Made by a program: the position numbers and the translations under genes. DNA of 5,688 nt from Planctomycetaceae bacterium (lineage in GTDB: Bacteria; Planctomycetota; Phycisphaerae; Phycisphaerales; SM1A02): the NCBI GenBank assembly GCA_002737585.1, contig NSIA01000024.1, forward strand, positions 25,874 to 31,561, written 5' to 3'. Positions within the stretch are counted from its first letter, which is position 1. Each line of letters begins with the position of its first letter. Below the pieces are notes generated by a model. The model was not told the origin of the DNA. It did no database searches and saw only the letters and a program-made list of their open reading frames with translations. This document shows positions 1 to 5,688 of this stretch, in pieces.

Positions 1-1341
1 GCCAAGGTGATTCAGGAGAAGAGCAAGTGCTGGAAGGGGGTGCTTGACGCGTATGTAGCGATGAGCGCGCCGCCTATGAAGGTGGGTCCGACCTTCAACG
101 TTCTGGCGGTCTGGCCGGGAATGGCGGACTGGTCCAAGGCCAAGGAGTGGGCTGCCGCCAACGGACCGATGGCCAAGGCGCTGCTGGATGCGCAGCCCGC
201 GGTGGCATTTTGCCTGCCCTACGGCCGGACGAGTGTTCCTCCGGTCTACGTGGAGAAGGGCGCATTCATTGGAATCGGCGACGGACTGGCGGTGTACGAG
301 TCGGATGTGGCATATCTGAAGCCGTTGGCAGTCATCAATACCTTCGTTGCAGTGGAGATGTATCGGCTGGGCGAGGAGAAGAAATACCAAGAGGCCTTTG
401 ACCTGGGCATTGCAGCGTTGAAGTTTCTCCGTAAAGTTGCCGACCAGCACCTGCTCGCCGAGAAGGTCTTTGCCATGGAAGCAATGTGCGACGTGGCCTC
501 TGTGCAGCGCGATGTGCTGCAGACATTCCTTGCTGATGTTCCCGCTGCAGTGGTGAAGAAATTTGCGTTGTCCGGATACGCGTTCATCCATCCCACCGAC
601 GGCGAGCGCTTGCGGCGCATTGAAATGCCCGAAGGGGACCGCGTGCTTGCCGAGGCGCTCATCATGCAACTCTTTGATGCGCAGGGGCAGCCGGATACTG
701 TCAGATTTGCGGCAACCATGGGTAATTTGCAGGCGAGCAAGGAACCACTGGCGCGCTTTGGTGCCGGCAAGCGCTGGGCTGAAATTGCGGACATTCACGG
801 CTCGCTTGATTCCACGCGTGCGCGCTTGACCAGCATTTATGACGATTGGTGGCGCCGTTGGCGCGTTCGTTACTACGACGGACTGCTCGACAACCCCACG
901 GTGATCAGTCGCACCAACAAAATGCGCTACGCGATGGTGCTGGCGATGGCCAATGACATTCAGCGCCTCTTTGCATTGCGGCAGCGCCTGAACGCCGAAT
1001 TCAATGGAACCGTGTTGGCCTTTGGAGTGGTGGCGTCCTATCGTGACAGCGGTACATGGCCGGGCGGTATCGATCGCACGTACACGCAGTTCACCATGAA
1101 GCGCTTTGACTTCGATCCGTGGGATCCAGCCGCGGGTCGTTGGCAATATGAGAACCTTTCGGCGCCGCGCGCGATTGAGAGCGACTATGGTCGTTTGGAG
1201 ATTTCCGGCGGCGTGTTGTACGCACGCGGCGCGGATAAAGAAGATGGCGGCGCGCAGAAGTCAACCAATGATGGGTTGACGGGTGACTTTGTAGCTTGGC
1301 CTGCGCTGCGGGCGTTGAGCCGGTCCACTGGTAGTAAGTGA
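1..1341 (+). CDS. Hypothetical protein with pseudopilin-like C-terminal tail, 5' end missing
   Basis: The frame is open from the first base (Ala-Lys-Val...) to TGA at 1339-1341, giving 446 residues, and its start is probably upstream. A GTG at base 7 is the first possible start inside the window, but there is no room to see a ribosome site. I do not recognise the bulk of the protein. It looks soluble and mostly helical, with no clear membrane segment, and has an aromatic/basic stretch (WWRRWRVRYY, bases 847-876). The last 115 residues or so (bases 964-1302) follow a recognisable order: a helix, YRDSGTWPGGID, the DPWDP element, then LYARGADKEDGG and DFVAWP. That order resembles the C-terminal half of GspG-type pseudopilins (typically YSLGADGxxGG...DI..W) and is, from memory, a common ending of uncharacterised planctomycete proteins. 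Function is unknown. It precedes trxB by 30 bases and could be cotranscribed. That it is a real gene is fairly sure; any role is not. Confidence 0.85.
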   Translation, partial: AKVIQEKSKCWKGVLDAYVAMSAPPMKVGPTFNVLAVWPGMADWSKAKEWAAANGPMAKALLDAQPAVAFCLPYGRTSVPPVYVEKGAFIGIGDGLAVYESDVAYLKPLAVINTFVAVEMYRLGEEKKYQEAFDLGIAALKFLRKVADQHLLAEKVFAMEAMCDVASVQRDVLQTFLADVPAAVVKKFALSGYAFIHPTDGERLRRIEMPEGDRVLAEALIMQLFDAQGQPDTVRFAATMGNLQASKEPLARFGAGKRWAEIADIHGSLDSTRARLTSIYDDWWRRWRVRYYDGLLDNPTVISRTNKMRYAMVLAMANDIQRLFALRQRLNAEFNGTVLAFGVVASYRDSGTWPGGIDRTYTQFTMKRFDFDPWDPAAGRWQYENLSAPRAIESDYGRLEISGGVLYARGADKEDGGAQKSTNDGLTGDFVAWPALRALSRSTGSK

Positions 1342-1360
1342 CTGCGAGCGATACTCGCGG
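1342..1360 (+). promoter_or_regulatory. Intergenic hairpin just after the stop codon, before trxB
   Basis: CTGCGAG at 1342-1348 pairs with CTCGCGG at 1354-1360 around the five-base loop CGATA: six Watson-Crick pairs and one wobble. It starts on the base after the upstream TGA and ends two bases before the trxB ribosome site. No T-run follows, so it does not look like an intrinsic terminator. It could be an mRNA stability or processing element, or chance in GC-rich DNA. Confidence 0.35.
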
Positions 1361-1362
1361 AC

Positions 1363-1366
1363 AGGA
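1363..1366 (+). promoter_or_regulatory. Ribosome binding site for trxB
   Basis: AGGA lies five bases before the ATG at 1372. It is the clearest Shine-Dalgarno sequence in the window and fixes the trxB start. The other gene starts seen here have weak or no such site. Confidence 0.75.
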
Positions 1367-1371
1367 AGCAC

Positions 1372-2352
1372 ATGTCTGAACAATCGACTGAGAAGGTAGT
1401 GATCATTGGATCCGGTCCCGCTGGTTGGACCGCGGCCATCTACGCAGCCCGCGCCAACCTTGACCCGGTGGTGTATGTGGGCGTGCCGGCAACCAATCCG
1501 GCGCCGGTGCTTCCAGGTGGGCAGTTGATGTTGACTACCGAAGTTGAGAATTACCCGGGCTTTCCGCATGGCGTTACGGGTCCAGACATGATGGCCAAGT
1601 TCCGCGAGCAGGCGGAGCGATTTGGCACTCGAGTAGTCGACGCCAACATTGATCAATGTGATTTCTCCAAGCAGCCATTTCGAATGGTTGATTCGGACGG
1701 CAAGACAGTGCTGGCGAGCAGTGTGATTATTTCTACCGGCGCAACCGCCAACTGGATGGGCTTAGCCAACGAGATCCGCCTCGCCATGAATGGCGGCGGC
1801 GTCAGTGCATGCGCGGTGTGTGATGGTGCACTTCCGGTGTACCGCAACCAAGTGCTTGCAGTGGTTGGTGGTGGTGATACCGCGATGGAAGAGGCGAGCT
1901 ACCTGACCAAGTTTGCCAGTAAGGTCTATGTGATCCATCGTCGCGACACGTTGCGCGCCAGTAAGTCCATGCAGGATCGCGTGCTTTCCAATCCGAAGGT
2001 GGAGATGGTGTGGGATAGCGCCGTTGAGGATGTCATTGGCGACGAGCGGCTTGAGTCGGTACGAGTGAAAAATCTCAAGACTGGCGCGCTGCGAAGTCTG
2101 GATGTCCGCGGACTATTCATTGCCATTGGCCATTCGCCAGCAACCAAGTTTCTGGAAGGATCGGGTATTGAACTTGACGCCAAGGGTTACGTGGCGTTGC
2201 ACACGCGTGCCAGTACCACCAATATTCCGGGCATATTTGCAGCGGGCGATGTGGCGGACCAACAGTACCGCCAAGCAGTGAGTGCCGCGGGCATGGGTTG
2301 CCAAGCCGCCCTTGATTGCGAACGATGGCTTGCAGACCAGGGCGTGCACTGA
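1372..2352 (+). CDS. trxB: Thioredoxin-disulfide reductase, plant/Chlamydia-like type
   Basis: This 326-residue cytoplasmic flavoenzyme passes electrons from NADPH through FAD and a redox-active disulfide to oxidised thioredoxin. The length is normal for the low-molecular-weight family. In order: the FAD-binding GSGPAG (residues 13-18), the flavin-contacting GGQL and TTEVENYPGFP region (49-64), the active-site disulfide CAVC (147-150) followed by DGALP, the nucleotide-binding GGGDTA (166-171), HRRDTLRA (189-196), and AAGDV (290-294) with YRQAVSAAG (299-307) closing the FAD site. The HRRxxxRA pattern is the usual sign of NADPH preference. All key residues are present. CAVCDGA-P in place of the common CATCDGFF, and the stretch from YLTKFASKVYVIHRR to LSNPK, resemble plant NTR and chlamydial TrxB rather than the E. 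coli enzyme. The start is fixed by AGGA five bases upstream. The stop overlaps the next gene by one base, which implies an operon. No thioredoxin gene is in view. Confidence 0.97.
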   Translation: MSEQSTEKVVIIGSGPAGWTAAIYAARANLDPVVYVGVPATNPAPVLPGGQLMLTTEVENYPGFPHGVTGPDMMAKFREQAERFGTRVVDANIDQCDFSKQPFRMVDSDGKTVLASSVIISTGATANWMGLANEIRLAMNGGGVSACAVCDGALPVYRNQVLAVVGGGDTAMEEASYLTKFASKVYVIHRRDTLRASKSMQDRVLSNPKVEMVWDSAVEDVIGDERLESVRVKNLKTGALRSLDVRGLFIAIGHSPATKFLEGSGIELDAKGYVALHTRASTTNIPGIFAAGDVADQQYRQAVSAAGMGCQAALDCERWLADQGVH

Positions 2353-3659
2353 TGGCCGGCACGCTGGGAGGCAAGGAACGTTGGGTCGCCACCGGTTCAA
2401 TCGGCGCGCTGATTGGCGGAATGATTGTTGGTGAAATGCTGCACCGCGCTGGCGCCACCGCCACCGTATCTGGGTTCTCGGTTGCTGGTGATCTCATCTT
2501 GGTGCGCCCGCTGATGATGCTGGTGCTGCCGTTGATTTTCACCAGCGTTGTTGCCGGAATTACCTCGCTGGGCGATCCTTCTCGACTCGGTAAGTTGGGA
2601 CTGAGTACCAGCGCTTATTTCTTGGCAACCATGTTGGTGGCCGCCACGCTGGGCGCCACGCTGGTGACGTTGGTTGGCCCGGGGTTTGGACTCGCGCCGG
2701 AGGATGTGGCAGCGCTCACCACCAGTGGCATCGAGCGATTTGAGGCTGCTCCCAAACTGATGCAGGCGACGGCAGCCGGCGAGCAGGGGCTCGGCGCTGC
2801 ATGGCTACAGATTGCGCGGCAGTTGATTCCCGCGAACCCCTTCGCGTCCATGGCTGAGGGTCAGCCTCTGGGGATGATCATCTTTGCGATCGTCCTGGGT
2901 GTAGCGCTGGCGCTGAGCGGCGATGCGGGCAATTCTGCCGCTCGGGTACTGAATGGATTGAACGAAGCGTTGCTGCGTGCGGTGGGGTGGGTGCTTTGGA
3001 TCATTCCAATCGGCGCGTTCCTCTTGGTGAGCGCCAGTGTTGGCAAGGTTGGCCTCGCCGAATTGTTGGGGCCGCTGGGTCTGTACATGTCGGTGGTGAT
3101 CGGTGGATTGATCATTCACATGTTCATCATTCTGCCGATCTTTCAGGTGCTGCTTGGCGGAGGTAATCCATTCAAGTTCATGTGGGCGATGCGCGAAGCG
3201 CTGGCAACCGCGTTCGCCACGGCTAGTTCAAGCGCCACGCTGCCAGTGACTATTCGAGTGTGCGAGACCGAGGGCGGCTGTTCGCAGCGAGCCACGCGTT
3301 TCTGTGCGCCGCTTGGTGCCACACTCAATATGGATGGAACTGCGCTTTATGAGGCGGTTGCCGTGGTGTTCTTGTTCCAGTTGTACGGGGTGCAACTTTC
3401 CTTTGGCGAACTTGCCGTGGTGGTGGCGACTGCAACACTGGCGGCAGTGGGTGCCGCTGGCATCCCCAGCGCGGGCTTGGTGACGATGGTCATTGTGATC
3501 ACTGCAGTCAATGCCTCGCTTGGCAGCGAGAAATTGCCAGTGGGCGCCATGGGCATTGTGATCGGCGTTGACCGGTTGCTTGATATGTGTCGCACCACCG
3601 TCAACGTGTGGGGTGACATGGGTGCAGCGCGGATCATGACGCGGATCGCGCCTGACTGA
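2352..3659 (+). CDS. Sodium:dicarboxylate/amino acid symporter (SDF/DAACS family, glutamate transporter-like)
   Basis: An inner-membrane secondary transporter of 435 residues, normal for the family, that imports an acidic amino acid or C4-dicarboxylate using the sodium gradient. The sequence is hydrophobic throughout. The N-terminal scaffold includes RPLMMLVLPLIFTSVVAGI (52-70) and an IPANPF element (159-164). The transport core is intact: the serine-rich tip of hairpin 1, TASSSATLP (290-298); NMDGT in TM7 (326-330), a sodium site; GIPSAG in hairpin 2 (370-375); and TM8 with D407, D411, R414, T415, N418 and D422, matching GltPh D390, D394, R397, T398, N401 and D405. The retained arginine favours an anionic side chain, and NMDGT plus the aspartates favour sodium coupling. 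The pattern from NMDGTALYEAV to GAAGIPSAGLVTM recalls the EAAT-like bacterial branch. I chose ATG 2352 because it shares its A with the trxB stop (TGATG); in-frame TTG 2316 and ATG 2325 would overlap trxB more and have no better ribosome site. The exact substrate is not settled; cystine is a possibility, since some family members (TcyP/YdjN) carry it. Confidence 0.95.
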   Translation: MAGTLGGKERWVATGSIGALIGGMIVGEMLHRAGATATVSGFSVAGDLILVRPLMMLVLPLIFTSVVAGITSLGDPSRLGKLGLSTSAYFLATMLVAATLGATLVTLVGPGFGLAPEDVAALTTSGIERFEAAPKLMQATAAGEQGLGAAWLQIARQLIPANPFASMAEGQPLGMIIFAIVLGVALALSGDAGNSAARVLNGLNEALLRAVGWVLWIIPIGAFLLVSASVGKVGLAELLGPLGLYMSVVIGGLIIHMFIILPIFQVLLGGGNPFKFMWAMREALATAFATASSSATLPVTIRVCETEGGCSQRATRFCAPLGATLNMDGTALYEAVAVVFLFQLYGVQLSFGELAVVVATATLAAVGAAGIPSAGLVTMVIVITAVNASLGSEKLPVGAMGIVIGVDRLLDMCRTTVNVWGDMGAARIMTRIAPD

Positions 3660-3685
3660 TTGTGGCCTAGATTTGAGTCTGGGGT
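3660..3685. other. Convergent intergenic gap without a clear terminator
   Basis: Only 26 bases separate the symporter stop (TGA, 3657-3659) from the receptor stop (TAA read on the minus strand, 3686-3688). CCTAGA (3666-3671) and TCTGG (3678-3682) can form a short stem with a bulged T and a six-base loop, but no T-run follows on either strand. Either termination is Rho-dependent, or each transcript runs into the opposing gene. Confidence 0.5.
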
Positions 3686-5656
3686 TTACGTAGTGAAGCG
3701 CGAAACTTCGTTGTCGAGACCATCCACCGCATCGCGAAGGTGCTTGGTGGCGCTATTGAAATCACCCAAGGCGGAGGCGGTGCGCGCGGTGCCCTCGGCA
3801 AGTCTGCCCATGGCGTCACGGATCTGATCCGCGCCCAGTGACTGGGCGCGCATACCAACGGTGACCTGCTCAAATCGACCAGAAATCCCTTGCACTGCCG
3901 AGATGATTTCACCAAGCTTGCGGGAGATATCGCGGATCTCTTCAACGCCGCCTTGGACTTGCGTAGAGAAGGTGCCCATCTCTTTGACGCCAGCCTTGAC
4001 GCTGCCTTCCATCTCTCGCACCATGCGTTCGATGTCGAGCGATGCCACGGCCGTCTGTGTGGCGAGGTAGGCGATTTCGCGCGCGACGACAAGGAATCCA
4101 AGCCCGTGTTCGCCGGCCTTCTCAGCTTCAATGGCAGCGTTGATGGACAGAAGATTGGTCTGGTTGGCAACCTTGGCCATGGTGACAATGACCAGGTTGA
4201 TTCGGTCCGCGCTCTCGCGGATCTTGGTCAACTTGTCACCAAACAATGCGGTGCTTTTGGCCAATTGCTGCATGGTGGAATCCATGCCTGCAAGGTTGGC
4301 GCGACCCTCTTCGGCACGATGACCCGTGTTCGAGGCCATTTCGTTGACCTCGTTCATGGTGCGCAACAATTCCTGGCTGGTGGTGGAGATCTGATGGACC
4401 GCAGCGCATGCTTCGGCGGTCGCGGCCCCGTGATCCTCGATCACTTGTTTCTGCTCTGCACCGGTGGATTGCATCACCGTGGCGGTGGCATCAAGCGTGG
4501 CAGTGGACATTTGAATGCGGCCAATGAGCGCACGTAGGTCGGTGGTCATGGTGTGGATGGCGTCGAGCAACGCTCCGGTTTCGTCCTCAGACATAGTGCC
4601 CATCTCGGCACGGAGGTCGCCGCCCGCTACTTGCCGAGCAACGGTTACCGCCGCGCGGATGGGCGTCGAAATGGAGCGTGCCACGAAGAGTGCCATGACG
4701 ACCACGCCGATGCCCAAGGCAATGGTGAGCGAGACGATCAGATTGCGTTGAAAGTTGAGCAAGGCGAAGGCTTCGCTCGCATCCTGCTTCACCAACATCC
4801 CCCAGCGGTAACTTGGCAGATAGCACCATGCGGCACACACTTCAATGCCGCGGCTGTCGGTCACGGTGCCATATCCGCGGCTTCCGCTTGCAGCATTTCT
4901 GGCGGTGCTCTCGCCGACACTTCCGGTGGCGAGGCGGAACTTGAACGCAGCGTCGGGGTCCGTGCGGGTGGGGGAGGTGGCGGTGATACCCGCTGCATCA
5001 CGTTGAACGGTCACGATGTCGCCCGTTTCGCCGAGTCCAGTGACATCCGCGAGCATGCGCCAGATTTTTGCCGGGCCAAAACCGCCGGCCGAAACACCAA
5101 TGACGCGCCCCTCACTGATGATGGGGCTGGTGATAAACATGATCGGCTCGCGCGATGTGCCGTAGGTTTGAAAGGCTGTGATTTCCGATTGCAACAGTGT
5201 GCGTGCGCGGTCGAAGCCGGCGGTCAGTTCCGAGGTGGCGAGCTCACCAGTAAGAATTGAAGAGTCCACCGTAAACGTTGGGTCGACGGACAAACGAATG
5301 ATGCCCGCGGTGTCGATCAGCAGGAACCGCGTGTACCCAAGGGCGCTGGAGGCTTGCTTAATGTTGATCTGCGGCTTTGGCCCGGTCGGATCCGCGGCAG
5401 CGGCAGCATTGAGACGAGTCATCGCCTCCTTCATACCTGCGCCGCCGGCCATCGCCGCGGCATCGGCGAGTCTTTCCAATGCGTATGTTTCCAGCTCACT
5501 GGACTTTGCCGCATTGATTTGCACCAGTTTCTCGCGGACCGAGCCTTCGAGCGCCTGTGTTGCGATGTTCCCGGTGATCACCGCGAGCGCAATGCACGGC
5601 AACAGCGAGATCAGTATGAACCACGTCAGCAGTCGCCCGGCGATGGAACGATGCAT
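3686..5656 (-). CDS. Methyl-accepting chemotaxis protein (Cache sensor, HAMP, WspA-like signalling domain)
   Basis: A 656-residue inner-membrane chemoreceptor that senses a periplasmic ligand and controls a CheA kinase through CheW. In order: a short basic N-terminus and TM1 (about 9-30); a periplasmic double-Cache-like sensor (about 31-300), with YTRFLLIDTAGIIRLSVDP (108-126), ITSPIISEGRVIGVSAGGF (175-193) and TGLGETGDIV (206-215) as typical landmarks; TM2 (about 304-327); HAMP (about 328-380, STPI to LIGR); and a long cytoplasmic helical hairpin (about 385-650). Its tip is QTNLLSINAAIEAEKAGE (499-516), then GLGFLVVAREI (518-528). The following LATQTAVASLDIE (531-543) and MVREMEGSVKAGVKEM recall WspA-type receptors of alternative-function systems more than Tsr/Tar. 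There is no NWETF-like tail; it ends SRFTT. The ligand is unknown. ATG 5656 has no evident Shine-Dalgarno site and the frame stays open to the window edge, but ATG 5656 puts TM1 where expected and no in-frame ATG, GTG or TTG precedes it in the window. No che or wsp partner genes are visible. Confidence 0.96.
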   Translation of the reverse strand: MHRSIAGRLLTWFILISLLPCIALAVITGNIATQALEGSVREKLVQINAAKSSELETYALERLADAAAMAGGAGMKEAMTRLNAAAAADPTGPKPQINIKQASSALGYTRFLLIDTAGIIRLSVDPTFTVDSSILTGELATSELTAGFDRARTLLQSEITAFQTYGTSREPIMFITSPIISEGRVIGVSAGGFGPAKIWRMLADVTGLGETGDIVTVQRDAAGITATSPTRTDPDAAFKFRLATGSVGESTARNAASGSRGYGTVTDSRGIEVCAAWCYLPSYRWGMLVKQDASEAFALLNFQRNLIVSLTIALGIGVVVMALFVARSISTPIRAAVTVARQVAGGDLRAEMGTMSEDETGALLDAIHTMTTDLRALIGRIQMSTATLDATATVMQSTGAEQKQVIEDHGAATAEACAAVHQISTTSQELLRTMNEVNEMASNTGHRAEEGRANLAGMDSTMQQLAKSTALFGDKLTKIRESADRINLVIVTMAKVANQTNLLSINAAIEAEKAGEHGLGFLVVAREIAYLATQTAVASLDIERMVREMEGSVKAGVKEMGTFSTQVQGGVEEIRDISRKLGEIISAVQGISGRFEQVTVGMRAQSLGADQIRDAMGRLAEGTARTASALGDFNSATKHLRDAVDGLDNEVSRFTT

Positions 5657-5688
5657 AGCAATTCGGTTGTCAGCAACTGCTGGTGTGG
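5657..5688 (-). other. Leader upstream of the chemoreceptor gene (partial)
   Basis: These 32 bases precede the receptor ATG on the minus strand. There is no GGAG-like ribosome site and no recognisable promoter; any promoter is probably beyond the edge. CAGCA (5671-5675) and TGCTG (5678-5682) form a short near-palindrome with a two-base centre, which could be a protein site or chance. Confidence 0.3.

Noticed and set aside
7..9. GTG as the true start of the first gene
   Set aside because: The frame is already open at base 1 and no ribosome site can be seen in six bases, so the gene is better treated as cut by the window edge.
246..794. A 182-codon open frame on the minus strand across the first gene
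   Set aside because: The translation is rich in Ser, Ala and Arg without motifs and lies wholly inside a longer frame with a recognisable C-terminal domain.
2316..2351. TTG 2316 or ATG 2325 as the symporter start
   Set aside because: Both would overlap trxB by dozens of bases and add a Cys/Arg-rich leader atypical of the family. ATG 2352 gives the usual stop/start overlap and normal length.
3666..3682. Bidirectional terminator hairpin between the convergent genes
   Set aside because: The stem is only five pairs with a bulge, and no T-run follows on either strand.
3667..4188. A 173-codon open frame on the minus strand in another frame of the receptor gene
   Set aside because: It overlaps the 3' end of the receptor in a shifted frame and lacks any domain. 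The receptor frame runs intact to its own stop, so this is not a frameshifted piece.
3890..4537. A 215-codon open frame on the plus strand opposite the receptor signalling domain
   Set aside because: It is antisense to the conserved hairpin-tip region, and its sequence mirrors the heptad composition with no recognisable domain.
4553..5260. A 235-codon open frame on the plus strand opposite the chemoreceptor gene
   Set aside because: It lies antisense to a well-supported Cache/HAMP receptor. Its translation is low-complexity, rich in Gly, Ala, Arg and His, with no family motif, as expected of the strand opposite a GC-rich gene.
5671..5682. Near-palindrome CAGCA-AC-TGCTG as an operator of the receptor gene
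   Set aside because: Five-base arms are expected by chance, there is no second copy in the window, and the promoter region is cut off by the edge.
1..5688. tRNA, rRNA, riboswitch, CRISPR array, insertion sequence or prophage
   Set aside because: Nearly all bases are accounted for by four coding frames. I saw no direct-repeat array, transposase motif or terminal inverted repeat, and the only gaps are 30, 26 and 32 bases.

Overview
The window is densely coding, visibly GC-rich bacterial DNA. It holds three genes reading rightward and one long gene reading leftward that meets them tail to tail. I suggest a member of the PVC group, most likely a planctomycete, on three grounds. The first protein ends in a pseudopilin-like tail that I associate with planctomycete proteins. 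The thioredoxin reductase has the CAVCDGA-type active site shared by plant and Chlamydia enzymes. The transporter resembles the EAAT-like branch of its family. This is recall of family patterns, not a search, so the lineage is tentative.

Bases 1-1341 hold the 3' part of a gene of unknown function whose start lies outside the window. After a 30-base gap with a compact hairpin and a good ribosome binding site comes trxB (1372-2352), thioredoxin-disulfide reductase. The trxB stop codon overlaps by one base the start codon of a sodium-coupled dicarboxylate/amino acid symporter (2352-3659). These two are very probably one translationally coupled operon, and the first gene may share the transcript.

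Bases 3686-5656 on the minus strand encode a complete transmembrane chemoreceptor: double-Cache-like periplasmic sensor, HAMP, and a signalling hairpin of the WspA-like type. Only 26 bases separate it from the symporter gene and they show no convincing terminator. No che genes are visible, so its output pathway cannot be told from here.

The most plausible functional link is between the reductase and the coupled transporter, but what that link is remains open. I see no RNA gene, mobile element, CRISPR array or phage feature. Most of the window is ordinary housekeeping and sensory content. I did not find a clear undescribed system; the items worth a second look are the pseudopilin-like tail, the trxB-symporter coupling, and details of the receptor.
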